Positions 17,475-28,033 of a stretch of 64,000 bases of DNA are shown here, one piece after another. Each line of letters starts with the position of its first letter. Position 1 is the stretch's first letter. The position numbers and the translations under genes are program-made. The notes beneath the pieces are model-generated. The model ran no database searches and had not been told where the DNA came from. It saw only the letters and a program-made list of their open reading frames with translations. Source of the DNA: Staphylococcus capitis subsp. capitis (lineage in GTDB: Bacteria > Bacillota > Bacilli > Staphylococcales > Staphylococcaceae); assembly GCF_040739495.1 (NCBI RefSeq), contig NZ_CP145263.1, forward strand, positions 558,001-622,000, given 5' to 3'.

Positions 17475-18702
17475 ATTTTGGTCAACATTCAAACTCACTT
17501 ATATGAGTAAAATTAAATCAAAAGCATTTATTATATTTATGGCCATCGTTGTTGTGCTCATGGTTGGACTTTCAAACATAGATAAAATTATGGGGTTATT
17601 TGATCATGGTCCAGATAAAGTAGGTATAGTTACACAGAATGAACAAATATATAAAGTGTTAAAGCAACAAGGACATAGTCTTGAAGATGATGCGAAATTT
17701 AAAAAAGTAAGTAAAACCAAAGCAGAAAAGTTAGTTAAAAATGAAAAATTAGATAGAGCCTATATAGTCAATCAAAATAAAGATAATCAATTGTCAGGTA
17801 CTATATTAAGTAAGGACAATGTTGATGTTGAAGATAAACAGCGGTTTACTGAAGTATTAACAACAGTGCAATCTCATTTAGTTGCCTCAAAGCTTGACTT
17901 AAGCCAAAAAGAGTTAAAACAATTGCAATCGCAAAGTCATGTAGATAGTAAAATCATGTCTGATAAAGAAGATAGTCAATTAAATTCTGGCCAAAAAACG
18001 CTAAATTACATTTTGATTTACGCAACATTAATGCTAATATTTTTCATCATTTTCAACTTTGCAGGTCAAGTGGCAATGGAAATTGCTACGGAGAAAACAT
18101 CACGGGTGATAGAAATGATAATTACAAGTGTTTCACCAGTTGTACATATACTTGCTAAAATTGCTGCAGTAATTGCTGTTGCTTTCACTCAAGTTATTAT
18201 GATTATTCTTACGGCATTAATATGTATATTTGCATTTGATTTAAAGAAATTGTTCAAAAACTTTGATATACAAATGAATTACCTTGCATGGCAAATTATT
18301 GTTGTGAGCTTGCTATGTCTGATTGTAGGTATTTTCTCTTATGTGTTGCTTGCAGCTATTCTTGGATCGCTCGTCTCAAGAATTGAAGATATGAATCAAA
18401 CTTTAATGCCATTAACATTATTAGCTATGATTGCATTTTACATCGCGATATTTAGTATCATGAAGCCAGATATGTTACTCACTAAGATTACAAGTTTTAT
18501 ACCATTTTTAGCACCGTTCGAATTATTAGTACGATCTCAATCATCTGATCTAGACATATGGGAAATTATTGTCAGCATGGGGTTATCAGTGATTGTGATT
18601 ATTTTACTACTATGGATAGCAGTAAAAACATATAAAGATTCTGTTCTCACATTTGAGAAAGGATTATTTAAATCTATACATCGACTCATTAAAAATAAAT
18701 AA
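17467..18702 (+). CDS. ABC transporter permease (NatB/ABC-2 type)
   Basis: 411 aa from ATG 17467, which overlaps the stop of the ATPase gene; a GTG at 17458 has no suitable RBS. One N-terminal helix (AFIIFMAIVVVLMVGLS) is followed by a ~150-residue external domain rich in Lys, Gln and Asp. Then come five helices: YILIYATLMLIFFIIFNFAG, ILAKIAAVIAVAFTQVIMII, WQIIVVSLLCLIVGIFSYVL, LTLLAMIAFYIAIFS and the last, IIVSMGLSVIVIILLLW. EIATEKTSRVIEMIITSVSP is the hallmark of NatB-like ABC2 permeases. Together with the ATPase it forms an export pump. A terminator follows directly. Confidence 0.9.
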   Translation: MSKFWSTFKLTYMSKIKSKAFIIFMAIVVVLMVGLSNIDKIMGLFDHGPDKVGIVTQNEQIYKVLKQQGHSLEDDAKFKKVSKTKAEKLVKNEKLDRAYIVNQNKDNQLSGTILSKDNVDVEDKQRFTEVLTTVQSHLVASKLDLSQKELKQLQSQSHVDSKIMSDKEDSQLNSGQKTLNYILIYATLMLIFFIIFNFAGQVAMEIATEKTSRVIEMIITSVSPVVHILAKIAAVIAVAFTQVIMIILTALICIFAFDLKKLFKNFDIQMNYLAWQIIVVSLLCLIVGIFSYVLLAAILGSLVSRIEDMNQTLMPLTLLAMIAFYIAIFSIMKPDMLLTKITSFIPFLAPFELLVRSQSSDLDIWEIIVSMGLSVIVIILLLWIAVKTYKDSVLTFEKGLFKSIHRLIKNK

Positions 18703-18708
18703 CTCAGT

Positions 18709-18750
18709 AAAGCCAAGTATTTGAATTTTCATCAAATATTTGGCTTTTTA
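18709..18750 (+). terminator. Rho-independent terminator
   Basis: AAAGCCAAGTATTTGA pairs with TCAAATATTTGGCTTT (one mismatch), followed by T residues. It ends the ABC exporter operon. The remaining ~195 bp to the next gene show nothing further. Confidence 0.85.
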
Positions 18751-18946
18751 TGTGGTTAACCTATGGAATAATAAAAGAAAAAGTGTAACAATATGTAAGT
18801 GAAAACATCGTCGTTAAATTAATGATAGATTTATAGAATTTAACATTGATACAATGTAACTTAACATATTAAATAAATTTCTTTTGAGTTTATCTACCTC
18901 TAAACAATAAAGAATGAGACTGTTTGATAGGGTGGTGCATTGTATC

Positions 18947-19273
18947 GTGTTTTATCCAGTATTTATTTTTATATTAGCAGGCCTTTGTGAAATTGGCGGA
19001 GGCTATTTAATATGGCTATGGTTAAGGGAAGGCCATACATATTGGCTAGGTTTAATGGGAGGCATCATACTCATACTTTACGGCGTGGTTGCAACGTTTC
19101 AATCATTTTCTATTTTTGGTAGAGTATATGCAGCTTATGGAGGTGTATTTATTATAATGAGCCTGTTTTGGGCTTATGTAGTAGATAAACAATCGCCAGA
19201 TAAATATGATGTTATAGGCGCGATAATATGTATCATCGGTGTGCTTGTCATGTTATTACCTAGCAGAGCTTAA
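18947..19273 (+). CDS. UPF0060 (YnfA) family membrane protein
   Basis: 108 aa from GTG 18947. This start gives [20 protein letters not shown], which matches the family N-terminus and usual length, and AGGGTGG lies 11 bases upstream. The ATG at 18914 would add 11 atypical polar residues and lacks an RBS. Four helices are seen, with conserved [37 protein letters not shown] and [20 protein letters not shown]. YnfA proteins resemble small multidrug resistance transporters, but transport here is unproven. It sits 29 bp before galM and may be co-transcribed. Confidence 0.9.
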   Translation: MFYPVFIFILAGLCEIGGGYLIWLWLREGHTYWLGLMGGIILILYGVVATFQSFSIFGRVYAAYGGVFIIMSLFWAYVVDKQSPDKYDVIGAIICIIGVLVMLLPSRA

Positions 19274-19302
19274 TTTAACGTGGTTGAAAGGGAGATTATG
19301 TA

Positions 19303-20313
19303 ATGATAGTTGAAGTTGAGCATCAAAGACATGATGTTGATTTAATTAAAATCGATAATGATGAAACAAAAATTGTATTCTCGAACTACGGTGCTAGAAT
19401 TGTATCGTGGAAATATCATGACAATAACATTATTTTAGGGAATGTAGTAGAAGCGGATGAATTCTATTTTGAAAATCCATTTAACTTTGGTGCGACAATT
19501 GGTCGTTATGCAGGTAGAATTAAAGATTCATCATTTAAATTAGATGGTCAAACATATGAATTAGAGGACAATGATAGCCCACATCATATTCATGGTGGCT
19601 CCAAAGGCCTGGATAAACGTATCTTTGATTATGAAATTATTGATGAAATTGGACAAATTAAAATTATATTCACTACAACAATTAAAGAAATGGAAGATCA
19701 TTATCCTGGAGATATGACTATTAAGGTAACGCATACATATGATGCTGACCATCGATGGACTATACAATATGAAGCTGAATCAACGAAAAGGACATTATTC
19801 AACCCTACAAACCATGTATATTTTAATTTAAATCGTGATAATAATGTGGTTGATAATCATCGAATGTCCAGTTCATCGTTAAAGATGTATACACTTGATG
19901 ATGAAAATATTGTGACAGGAGATGAGCCACTCAACTTTAGCCAAATATTTGAAGATGAACACATTCTCTTTAAAGATATATTTGATAGTACGAATCAAAA
20001 GCTTCAAGAACAAATGCAACGTTATAAAGGGTTAGATCATCCATTTGAAGTGGGTGACCAACAACTTGCTATAGATAATAAAGAGTTTGAACTTCTGATT
20101 GAAACGGACATGCCCAATATGGTTATATTTACATTTAACGAACCTCAAAATTGGGACAGCGATTTTAATATTTATAAATCTCATTCTGGTTTCACAGTAG
20201 AAACGCAACATATTCCTAATGACATTAATATGTATGGAGAAAAAGCACAATCAATTTTAAACCCCCATACACCATATTTTTCTAAAACAAGTTATCAAAT
20301 CAATGAAAAGTAA
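19303..20313 (+). CDS. galM: Aldose 1-epimerase (mutarotase)
   Basis: 336 aa. It interconverts alpha and beta anomers of galactose, glucose and related sugars. Galactose-mutarotase fold signatures: FGATIGRYAGRI, SPHHIHGGSKGLDKRIF (the substrate-binding His of HHIHGG), and FNPTNHVYFNL, whose His is the general acid. Near the C-terminus, GFTVETQHIPNDIN holds the catalytic Glu (TVETQ). It is cytoplasmic. RBS AAAGGGAG precedes ATG 19303. No other Leloir genes are adjacent. Confidence 0.93.
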   Translation: MIVEVEHQRHDVDLIKIDNDETKIVFSNYGARIVSWKYHDNNIILGNVVEADEFYFENPFNFGATIGRYAGRIKDSSFKLDGQTYELEDNDSPHHIHGGSKGLDKRIFDYEIIDEIGQIKIIFTTTIKEMEDHYPGDMTIKVTHTYDADHRWTIQYEAESTKRTLFNPTNHVYFNLNRDNNVVDNHRMSSSSLKMYTLDDENIVTGDEPLNFSQIFEDEHILFKDIFDSTNQKLQEQMQRYKGLDHPFEVGDQQLAIDNKEFELLIETDMPNMVIFTFNEPQNWDSDFNIYKSHSGFTVETQHIPNDINMYGEKAQSILNPHTPYFSKTSYQINEK

Positions 20314-20318
20314 CTCAT

Positions 20319-20358
20319 ATCGGATACATTGCTTTATAGCAGTAGTATCCGATTTTTT
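20319..20358 (+). terminator. Rho-independent terminator
   Basis: ATCGGATAC (20319-20327) pairs with GTATCCGAT (20345-20353) and is followed by six T. It ends galM. Confidence 0.85.
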
Positions 20359-20538
20359 AGTTTTAAAATTATTTATTATCTCAAAATATAAAGGCTGTTT
20401 CGGCAACACTTTCAAAAATTTAAAAAATTGATGAAGTAATGATGTCCAGACTTTTTTAAAAATAATCGGGTATTCAAAAATAAACAAAGTCATGTAAAAT
20501 AATATTAAGGATTAAAGAGAAAAGGAGACTTTCGGCTA

Positions 20539-21225
20539 ATGAAAGACGTAAAAGAACTTAAACTTATGACATTAGATGATGTAACGAGCCAAATAAAAGA
20601 TGGTATGACACTCGGAATCGGTACAGGAAGTACTATTGAGTTGTTAGTACCTAAAATTGCTGAGTTGATTCATCAACATCATTACGAAATTACAGGCGTG
20701 TGCACATCAAATAAAACTGCTTTTCTTGCCAAGGAGTTAGATATAAACATTGTTGAAGTCAACGACGTAAAAAAAATTGATCTTGCTATAGATGGTGCAG
20801 ATGAAGTTGATCCAAATCTCAACCTTATTAAAGGTGGGGGCGGTGCACTGTTCAGAGAAAAAGTGATTGATGAAATGGCTGAAAGGTTTGTTGTCATTGC
20901 CGATGAAAATAAAATCGTTGACTATTTAGGTCAAACGTTTGTTTTACCAGTTGAAGTTGATAAATTTAATTGGTATCAAGTTTCCAAAAAGATTGAGAGT
21001 ATTAAGGGCGTAAAAGTGAATAGACGTGTGAATGAAGACGTTCCATTTACAACAGATAATGGAAATTATATATTAGATTGTAATTTGCCAGAAGGCATTG
21101 ATCCGTATGAAATGCATGAATTTCTGATTCATTTAACAGGAGTATTAGAAACAGGATATTTTCTCGATATGACTGATCAAGCGATTGTAGGTACCCAAAA
21201 TGGCGTAAAAATTATGGATAAATAA
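20539..21225 (+). CDS. rpiA: Ribose-5-phosphate isomerase A
   Basis: 228 aa. It interconverts ribose 5-phosphate and ribulose 5-phosphate in the pentose phosphate pathway. RpiA motifs: GMTLGIGTGSTIELLVPKI (phosphate loop), CTSNKTAFLAKEL, the catalytic strand DLAIDGADEVDPNLNLIKGG with GGALFREKVI (the Asp and Lys of the active site), and VLPVEVDKF. The C-terminus has GVLETGYFLDMTDQAIVGT. RBS AAAGGAG is 11 bases before ATG 20539. Monocistronic. Confidence 0.96.
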   Translation: MKDVKELKLMTLDDVTSQIKDGMTLGIGTGSTIELLVPKIAELIHQHHYEITGVCTSNKTAFLAKELDINIVEVNDVKKIDLAIDGADEVDPNLNLIKGGGGALFREKVIDEMAERFVVIADENKIVDYLGQTFVLPVEVDKFNWYQVSKKIESIKGVKVNRRVNEDVPFTTDNGNYILDCNLPEGIDPYEMHEFLIHLTGVLETGYFLDMTDQAIVGTQNGVKIMDK

Positions 21226-21342
21226 ATTGAGCTAAGATGATGAGATAAATTTTTGAAATGACTTACATAGGTGTATTGTCATCAATCCTGGTATCAAAAT
21301 ATGGTTTTGCAAATGAAATTTAGAATTTGAATAAACAAAATT

Positions 21343-21383
21343 AAAAGGCAACTTCTACTGAATTAATTTAGAAGTTGCCTTTA
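21343..21383. terminator. Bidirectional Rho-independent terminator
   Basis: AAAGGCAACTTCT (21344-21356) pairs with AGAAGTTGCCTTT (21370-21382), between the convergent rpiA and lyrA genes. Confidence 0.88.
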
Positions 21384-21393
21384 ATATACTTAA

Positions 21394-22470
21394 TTATTCT
21401 TTTTTAGTTGAATCACTCATGTCTTGTTCTTCAACTTGATTAATTTCTTTCTTTACATCGCTAACAACAGATGAATGACGATTTTCTGTATATTTAGCGC
21501 TGTCCTTTAAATCTGTATCACTAGTGTTTGAATGCTCTGAACTCGCTTCTGAATTATTATCTTCTTTATTAGCAACGCTATCATTTTCAAATTGATGATT
21601 TTTTGAATCATCATTTTTATGACTTTCAAAATCATCTTCTTCGGTGTGGTCTAAATAATTATTGGGTTGCACTTCATCTAAACTTTGTTTCGTTGTTTTG
21701 TAAGCAATGGCACGAATAATTAAACTAATAATGATAAACAATAAACCTACAATTGTAGTGGAAAGTGCAATCACTTTCATTGAGAAAAGATCACCAGTTT
21801 CTTCACTGAAAAGAAAAACTAAGGCGAATGTCATAGCTGCATGGAATATAGTCGCAATATAGATTGTACGTCCATGTGTTGCTCTGATTAATTCACCAAT
21901 AATCATCGAGAACATGAATGTATATAAGAAATGGTAACCAGCATATTCAATACCGTAAGTAGTGTTTGCGGTGAAGATTGAATAAATTACACCTACAATA
22001 ATACTAGCAAAGAATGTGTTCATCTTAGATTCAAGAATACTTTGTAAGTATGAACGGAAACCAAATTCAGTAACAAACGCCATTAATAAATGGCCAATTA
22101 GAATTGTAATTAAAGATACTGATAAATCTGATGTTTGTAAAAGGATAAAACTGTCAGCAAAAGTATTGAAACAGAACATACCAATCATAAAAATGATAAG
22201 CGGTAAAATGAGTGCTAATAGGATACGTTCAATAACTTTTAGACTGAATGAAAATTTTAATCCGGCTAATTGTTCTTTTTTATACTTAAATACTAAAATA
22301 CATACTAATGATGCAATAAATGGAGCTAAGTCTTTGATGTCAAAAACAAATCTTTTAACTCCAATGGACGCTTGGAAATCTCTAAGTATAATGGATAAGG
22401 CCATTGTAATAACAAAGAAGACAAAGACCATCATTGCCCATTGAAACCCAGAAATTCGAGAGTTTTTCAT
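21394..22470 (-). CDS. lyrA: LyrA/SpdC-type CPBP-like membrane protein
   Basis: 358 aa from ATG 22470. A further upstream ATG (22485) overlaps the GGAGG that serves as RBS, so it was not used. About eight helices in the first ~245 residues are followed by an acidic, Ser/Asn/Asp-rich cytoplasmic tail of ~110 residues. The CPBP protease motif EExxxR is reduced to TEFGFR (Thr134-Glu135...Arg139), and the third motif reads HAAMT without the Asn, so proteolysis is unlikely. This matches S. aureus LyrA/SpdC, a pseudo-protease that partners the glucosaminidase SagB and influences WalKR signalling, lysostaphin resistance and surface protein display. Its position between rpiA and hutG is also as I recall for S. 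aureus. Confidence 0.82.
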   Translation of the reverse strand: MKNSRISGFQWAMMVFVFFVITMALSIILRDFQASIGVKRFVFDIKDLAPFIASLVCILVFKYKKEQLAGLKFSFSLKVIERILLALILPLIIFMIGMFCFNTFADSFILLQTSDLSVSLITILIGHLLMAFVTEFGFRSYLQSILESKMNTFFASIIVGVIYSIFTANTTYGIEYAGYHFLYTFMFSMIIGELIRATHGRTIYIATIFHAAMTFALVFLFSEETGDLFSMKVIALSTTIVGLLFIIISLIIRAIAYKTTKQSLDEVQPNNYLDHTEEDDFESHKNDDSKNHQFENDSVANKEDNNSEASSEHSNTSDTDLKDSAKYTENRHSSVVSDVKKEINQVEEQDMSDSTKKE

Positions 22471-22716
22471 TTTTGTAACCTCCATTAGGTAACAGCCAAA
22501 TTTCTTTTATTTACAATTATACATCTTACAAGCATATGTTTAAATTGTCTATTTTAATTATCATAAAAATGTAATAGTCCTGAAGTATTTTGTTAGATAA
22601 TCGTAATTAATCAATTTTAATAGAGGGTATCACTTAACTACTAGCGTTGAATTCGATAACATCAATAGTTATACTTTAAATAGTTTATATAATAAATAAA
22701 TTAAGGGGGAAATATC

Positions 22717-23652
22717 ATGTATAGACTTGCGGAACCGGATTTATGGAAAGGTCGTTTAGATAGTGAAACAGATTCAAGACAATTTAGACATTTCCAAACT
22801 GTAAAATTTGGAGATTTAACTAAAGTTGAAAAAACTAATAACCCCAAAGGTGTAGGTATACTTGGATATGCTGTAGATAAAGGGGTTGAATTAAATAAAG
22901 GTCGTGTAGGTGCAAAAGAAGGACCTAATAAAATTAAACAAGCCTTTGCTGGATTGCCAGATTTAAATCAATGTGAAGAGCTCATTGATTACGGTAATGT
23001 AGAACATGATCATGATTCACTTATAGATACGCAACAAGAGTATGCTGAGCTTGCAGCGAAATCAATTCAAAATCATAAACAAACTTTCTTACTTGGTGGT
23101 GGACATGATATTGCTTATGCACAATATTTAGCCACGCGTAAAGTTTATCCAAATGAGTCTATCGGTGTTATAAATATTGATGCACATTTTGATACTCGTG
23201 ACGAAGGTGAGTCTACGTCGGGTACTAGTTTTAGACAGATTCTAGATCAAGACGATAATGCTGATTACATGGTATTAGGTATTTCTCAAGGTGGTAATAC
23301 TCAAGGTTTATTCGATTATGCTAAAGAGAAGAATGTTCAATATGTGTACGCAGATGAGTTGCTACACCAAGTTTCTCCCCCGATTAAAGATATGATTGAA
23401 CATTTTATACATGATCATGATGTCATCATGTTTACTGTGTGTATGGACGTTGTAGACAGTGCATTTGCGCCTGGTGTGAGTGCGCCTGCCGTTTTAGGTA
23501 TCTATCCTCATACTGTATTTGAGCTAGCGAAACGTATTATTCCTAGTGAGAAAGTGGCTTCGATTAGTATAGCAGAGATGAATCCTGAGTATGATTTAGA
23601 TAATCGTACTGCAAAACTAGTAGCAAACTTAGTTCATCATTTCTTAATTTAA
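22717..23652 (+). CDS. hutG: Formimidoylglutamase
   Basis: 311 aa. This ureohydrolase (arginase fold, two Mn2+) hydrolyses N-formimino-L-glutamate to glutamate and formamide, the last step of one histidine degradation route. Metal ligands are visible in LLGGGHDIAYA (His), VINIDAHFDTRDEG (DAHFD) and VCMDVVDSAFAPGVSAP (the DxxD pair). The N-terminal region has GILGYAVDKGVELNKGRVGAKEGP. ATG 22717 has AAGGGGGAA. It belongs to the hut group but is separated from hutU-hutI by the convergent LysR gene and has its own terminator. Confidence 0.92.
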   Translation: MYRLAEPDLWKGRLDSETDSRQFRHFQTVKFGDLTKVEKTNNPKGVGILGYAVDKGVELNKGRVGAKEGPNKIKQAFAGLPDLNQCEELIDYGNVEHDHDSLIDTQQEYAELAAKSIQNHKQTFLLGGGHDIAYAQYLATRKVYPNESIGVINIDAHFDTRDEGESTSGTSFRQILDQDDNADYMVLGISQGGNTQGLFDYAKEKNVQYVYADELLHQVSPPIKDMIEHFIHDHDVIMFTVCMDVVDSAFAPGVSAPAVLGIYPHTVFELAKRIIPSEKVASISIAEMNPEYDLDNRTAKLVANLVHHFLI

Positions 23653-23709
23653 TACCTTTAAAAAATGGACTACCAATAGTGAAAAAATAAATATTCATGA
23701 TATACAACA

Positions 23710-23758
23710 GCCCAATTAGCGTTGCAAAGATAATTTTAACGCTAATTGAGCTTTTTTT
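23710..23758. terminator. Rho-independent terminator
   Basis: CAATTAGCGTT (23713-23723) pairs with AACGCTAATTG (23738-23748), followed by seven T. It ends hutG, facing the convergent LysR gene. Confidence 0.85.
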
Positions 23759-23771
23759 AATATAAGTTTAT

Positions 23772-24641
23772 TTAAGTATCCCAATACGCTATACAAAGTT
23801 GTATTAAAGACATTACTTGTTCGGAATGCTTGCGTTTATTTAAATAATTAATAAAAATCTTACGTCCTAAATTCGGGCGGATTTTAATACTATCCAAATC
23901 ATTAGTAAAATTTGATTGATAATAAAAACGAGGTATCACTGCATAACCTAATCCTAAATGGACAAAGTTTGTTGCTGATTCAAAGCGATCGGCTTCTAAG
24001 ACTATATTAGGGTGTTGATTCATACGATTGAAATAATCATCTAAATGGTCACGTACTTGTGAATTTTTGTTTGGCATTATTAGAGGAAGATGCTCAATTG
24101 TAATCGTCTTCTGATTTGGAAATTCATCCTTAGGAGTAATTAACACATAAGGTTCCTTATACAATGGAATAGATGCGATATCTTCATGAGTGATTTCTTC
24201 GTTCGTTAGTGCAAAATGAACATCAAAATTAAGCAATTTGTCTATAGATGAATGACGGTCATGCACTTCGTACATACGATATTGTTGATTAGGATAATCA
24301 TTATGATGTTGTTTTATCACTTTACCCATCCATTGACTTGTTGATTCTAACATTCCCATTTTAATTCTAGGTTCAGATGTAATATTTAAGTCATATATTT
24401 TTTCAACTGTGGAACGATATTCCTGTACGATATGTGTCGCATGCTTATAAAATTGAATGCCTTTTTCAGTGATTTTAATGTCTTTAGTTGTACGCATAAA
24501 TAAGTCATAACCTAAATCAGCTTCCATCTTTTTAATTGTTGCTGTTAGAGAAGGTTGGCTTATATGAAGGAAATTAGCCGCTTTAGTAAAACTATTATAT
24601 TTAACTATAGCTAAAAAATATTCAAGCTGAATAATCTTCAA
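23772..24641 (-). CDS. LysR family regulator, probable hut regulator
   Basis: 289 aa from TTG 24641. That start gives KIIQLEYFLAIVKYNSFTKA, the usual LysR beginning, and AGGGGTG is 6 bases upstream; the GTG at 24650 directly abuts the RBS. The winged helix runs to about residue 60 (FTKAANFLHISQPSLTATI, MEADLGYDLF). The remaining ~200 residues are a periplasmic-binding-like effector domain. It lies divergent from hutU-hutI and convergent with hutG, so control of histidine (urocanate) catabolism is the natural inference. An inverted repeat at 24657-24675 is a possible binding site. Confidence 0.85.
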   Translation of the reverse strand: MKIIQLEYFLAIVKYNSFTKAANFLHISQPSLTATIKKMEADLGYDLFMRTTKDIKITEKGIQFYKHATHIVQEYRSTVEKIYDLNITSEPRIKMGMLESTSQWMGKVIKQHHNDYPNQQYRMYEVHDRHSSIDKLLNFDVHFALTNEEITHEDIASIPLYKEPYVLITPKDEFPNQKTITIEHLPLIMPNKNSQVRDHLDDYFNRMNQHPNIVLEADRFESATNFVHLGLGYAVIPRFYYQSNFTNDLDSIKIRPNLGRKIFINYLNKRKHSEQVMSLIQLCIAYWDT

Positions 24642-24656
24642 GTGTGACACCCCTAT

Positions 24657-24675
24657 TTATAGTTTTAAGTTATAA
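24657..24675. promoter_or_regulatory. Candidate LysR-type binding site
   Basis: TTATA-N9-TATAA is a perfect inverted repeat of the T-Nx-A kind, just upstream of the LysR start in the 269-bp intergenic region shared with hutU. It may act in autoregulation; the AT-rich background makes chance occurrence possible. I saw no other clear site in this gap. Confidence 0.35.
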
Positions 24676-24910
24676 ATAATTAGTTTATTTATATTTGTTG
24701 TCTATATTTTAGTACATTATACTATAAATGTAAGATATTTAAAGCAGTCTAAAAGTTTGGAATTTGAATTATTTGAATATTTAATTAATTTTCTAATGGC
24801 ATTAAAGATTTTTAATTAATATTCGTTTAGAAGGGGGTTCATTTTTCAAATAGGACTGCTAAGCTCATTTAATTAGGTTTGAATGATAATTCCAGATGGG
24901 AGAGATTGAT

Positions 24911-26572
24911 ATGAGAAAAATTCAAGCAAAAAAGGGTTTAGATATTGAATGTAAAGGTTGGGAGCAAGAAGCGGTATTAAGAATGTTATATAACAACTTA
25001 GACCCAGAAGTTGCTGAACATCCTGAAGAATTAGTTGTATACGGTGGTATTGGTAAGGCTGCTCGTAATTGGAAAGCGTTTGAAGCAATTGAAAACATTT
25101 TACGTAATCTTGAAGCAGATGAAACGATGTTAGTACAATCTGGTAAACCAGTTGCCGTATTTAAAACGCATGAAGAAGCGCCACGTGTCTTAATATCAAA
25201 CTCAGTTTTAGTTTCAGAATGGGCGAACTGGGATCACTTTAATGAACTAGATAAAAAAGGGTTAATCATGTATGGTCAAATGACCGCTGGAAGTTGGATT
25301 TATATAGGTTCACAAGGTATCGTTCAAGGTACTTATGAAACCTTTGCTGAATTAGCTAATCAAGAATATAAAAGTGATTTAACAGGAACAATTACTTTAA
25401 CTGCAGGTTTAGGTGGTATGGGTGGCGCACAGCCACTTGCTGTAACTATGAATAACGGAGTCGCAATTTGTGTGGACGTTGATGAAACACGTGTTGATAA
25501 ACGTGTTGAAACAAAATATTGTGATGTTAAATCTACGGATTTAGATGAAGCTCTAAAAATGGCTCAAGAGGCAAAAGACAAAGGTGAAGCTCTATCAATT
25601 GGTTTAGTTGGTAATGCAGTGGATATTCATAAAGCAATTTTAGATAAAGGTTTCAAAATTGATATCATTACAGACCAAACGAGTGCGCATGACCCATTAA
25701 ATGGTTACGTGCCACAAGGCTATTCTGTTGAGGAAGCGAAGAAATTACGTCAAGAAGATCCAAAAAAATATGTAGAATTATCTGAAGCTTCAATGGCTAA
25801 GCACGTTGAGTTGATGTTGGAATTCCAAAAATATGGTGCTGTAGCATTTGATTATGGTAATAATATTCGTCAAGTTGCATACAATAATGGTGTTGAAAAT
25901 GCTTTCGACTTTCCAGGATTCGTTCCAGCATATATCCGTCCACTCTTCTGTGAAGGTAAAGGACCTTTCCGATTCGCAGCATTAAGTGGTGATCCTAAAG
26001 ATATCGAACGTGCTGATGAAGAAATGAGAAGATTATTCTCAGATAATGAAAAATTATTAAGATGGTTAGATTTAGCTGAAGAAAAAATTTCGTATCAAGG
26101 TTTACCATCAAGAATTGCATGGCTAGGTTATGGCGAACGTGCAAAAATGGGTCTAGCTTTAAATAAGCTTGTACGTGATGGAGAAATTTCAGCACCCATT
26201 GTTATAGGGCGTGACCATTTAGACTCTGGTTCAGTAGCAAGTCCTAACCGCGAAACTGAAGGTATGCAAGATGGCAGTGATGCAGTTGGTGATTGGGCTG
26301 TACTCAACGCATTGATTAATACTGCAGCTGGTGGTTCTTGGATTTCATTCCATCATGGTGGCGGTGTAGGTATGGGTTATTCATTACACGCTGGTATGGT
26401 AGTAGTAGCAGATGGTTCAGAACGTGCTGATAGAAGATTAGGACGAGTTTTAACTACAGATCCGGGTATGGGAGTAGCGAGACACGTTGATGCAGGATAT
26501 GACATCGCTATTAAAACGGCTAAAGATAAAGGTGTCCAAATTCCAATGATTGATGAAGCAGGTGATAAATAA
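24911..26572 (+). CDS. hutU: Urocanate hydratase
   Basis: 553 aa, family length. It converts urocanate to imidazolone propionate using tightly bound NAD+ as an electrophile, step two of histidine degradation. Seen: [20 protein letters not shown] at the N-terminus; [10 protein letters not shown]; the NAD-binding [51 protein letters not shown]; the catalytic Cys stretch [18 protein letters not shown]; and [21 protein letters not shown] 24911 was chosen over ATG 24896 because GGGAGAG at 24898-24904 serves it. The stop overlaps the hutI start (TAATG), so the two are translationally coupled. Confidence 0.96.
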   Translation: MRKIQAKKGLDIECKGWEQEAVLRMLYNNLDPEVAEHPEELVVYGGIGKAARNWKAFEAIENILRNLEADETMLVQSGKPVAVFKTHEEAPRVLISNSVLVSEWANWDHFNELDKKGLIMYGQMTAGSWIYIGSQGIVQGTYETFAELANQEYKSDLTGTITLTAGLGGMGGAQPLAVTMNNGVAICVDVDETRVDKRVETKYCDVKSTDLDEALKMAQEAKDKGEALSIGLVGNAVDIHKAILDKGFKIDIITDQTSAHDPLNGYVPQGYSVEEAKKLRQEDPKKYVELSEASMAKHVELMLEFQKYGAVAFDYGNNIRQVAYNNGVENAFDFPGFVPAYIRPLFCEGKGPFRFAALSGDPKDIERADEEMRRLFSDNEKLLRWLDLAEEKISYQGLPSRIAWLGYGERAKMGLALNKLVRDGEISAPIVIGRDHLDSGSVASPNRETEGMQDGSDAVGDWAVLNALINTAAGGSWISFHHGGGVGMGYSLHAGMVVVADGSERADRRLGRVLTTDPGMGVARHVDAGYDIAIKTAKDKGVQIPMIDEAGDK

Positions 26573-27807
26573 TGAATGATTTAATAATCCAAAATATTCA
26601 AGAATTAATTTTACCTAAATCTACTGACAAACCTTTAAAAGGGAGAGAGTTGGACGAATTAGAAGTTGTAGAGAATGGTACAGTTGTAATTAAAGATGGG
26701 AAAGTGGTATACTCTGGACCTCATACAGATGACTATGAGGCTAAAGAGGTCATTGATGCTAGTGGTAGAGTGGTATCTCCTGCACTTGTAGATGCGCATA
26801 CACATCTCATTTTTGGTGGCTCACGTGAACATGAAATGTCATTAAAACGCCAAGGGAAATCCTATTTAGAAATATTGGAATCTGGTGGAGGTATTCTTTC
26901 AACTGTAAAGTCTACTCGAGAAATTAGTGAGGAAGATCTTTTCAAAAAAGCAGAGCATGATTTACTAACAATGATTAAACATGGTGTGTTAACAGTAGAA
27001 AGTAAAAGTGGCTATGGTTTAGATAAAGAAAATGAATTAAAACAGTTAAGAGTATCGAACCGTTTAGCTGAAAAATATAACCTAAACATGAAACACACTT
27101 TCTTAGGGCCGCATGCAGTGCCTGAAGAAGCTGAATCTAATGAAGCGTTCTTAGAAGAAATGATTGAATTACTACCAGAAGTTAAAGAATATGCAGATTT
27201 TGCTGATATTTTTTGTGAAACTGGTGTATTCTCAGTTGAAGAATCTAAGCGATATATGGAAAAGGCTAAAGAAGCTGGATTTAAAGTTAAAATTCACGCT
27301 GATGAAATTGATCCATTAGGCGGATTAGAGTTGGCTATTGATGAAGGTGCAATTTCAGCTGACCATTTAGTTGCTTCTAGTGAAGAAGGTAAAGCTAAAC
27401 TTAAAACTAGTGATACTGTGGCAGTATTATTACCTGCTACAACATTTTACTTAGATAAAAATGACTACGCTGATGCACGTGGTATGTTGAATAATGGTGG
27501 TGCGATTGCAGTAGCAACTGACTACAATCCAGGTAGTAGCGTAACAAATAATTTACAACTTGCGATGGCGATTGCTGCATTGAAATTAAAATTATCACCA
27601 ACTGAAGTTTGGAATGCCGTGACAGTAAACGCAGCTAAAGCAATTGATGCTGATGCAGGTACGATTAATCAAGGGGACCAAGCAAATATTGTAATTTGGG
27701 ATGCGCCAAACCATGAGTATATCCCATATCATTTCGGTATTAATCACGCTCAAAAAGTGATTAAAGATGGTAAAGTTATCGTGGATAATGAATTTAAGTT
27801 AGATTAA
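26572..27807 (+). CDS. hutI: Imidazolonepropionase
   Basis: 411 aa. This amidohydrolase-superfamily enzyme opens the imidazolone ring to give N-formimino-L-glutamate, the substrate of HutG. Metal and substrate sites: [13 protein letters not shown] (HxH), the [10 protein letters not shown] loop, [25 protein letters not shown] (metal His), [13 protein letters not shown], and [10 protein letters not shown] with the catalytic Asp. ATG 26572 overlaps the hutU stop codon by one base. No histidase (hutH) lies in the window; I recall it near the chromosome origin in S. aureus, so the pathway is split. Confidence 0.96.
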   Translation: MNDLIIQNIQELILPKSTDKPLKGRELDELEVVENGTVVIKDGKVVYSGPHTDDYEAKEVIDASGRVVSPALVDAHTHLIFGGSREHEMSLKRQGKSYLEILESGGGILSTVKSTREISEEDLFKKAEHDLLTMIKHGVLTVESKSGYGLDKENELKQLRVSNRLAEKYNLNMKHTFLGPHAVPEEAESNEAFLEEMIELLPEVKEYADFADIFCETGVFSVEESKRYMEKAKEAGFKVKIHADEIDPLGGLELAIDEGAISADHLVASSEEGKAKLKTSDTVAVLLPATTFYLDKNDYADARGMLNNGGAIAVATDYNPGSSVTNNLQLAMAIAALKLKLSPTEVWNAVTVNAAKAIDADAGTINQGDQANIVIWDAPNHEYIPYHFGINHAQKVIKDGKVIVDNEFKLD

Positions 27808-27883
27808 AGTAAATCAGTTACTTGTAAATGAGCTAGGCGGTCATGTTATCAAAAAGAGTTAAAGCGTTCGTTTATAGTCTTTA

Positions 27884-27910
27884 GCGAGTCCTTTGAGGGC
27901 TCGCCTTTTT
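27884..27910 (+). terminator. Rho-independent terminator of hutUI
   Basis: GCGAGTCC (27884-27891) pairs with GGGCTCGC (27897-27904, one G-U pair), followed by five T. Confidence 0.82.
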
Positions 27911-28033
27911 ATATTCAAACGAGAGGTTTATAATATAGTGAAAAAGTGAAATAATGATTATACTTATATCGATATGAGAGGTTTAATAGTTTGAAATGAA
28001 GCCTCTAAAGCTTAGCAAAAAGGGGATGTATTA

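Noticed and set aside
22016..22444. Plus-strand reading frame of 142 codons inside lyrA
   Set aside because: Shadow of the membrane-protein gene; no RBS and atypical composition.
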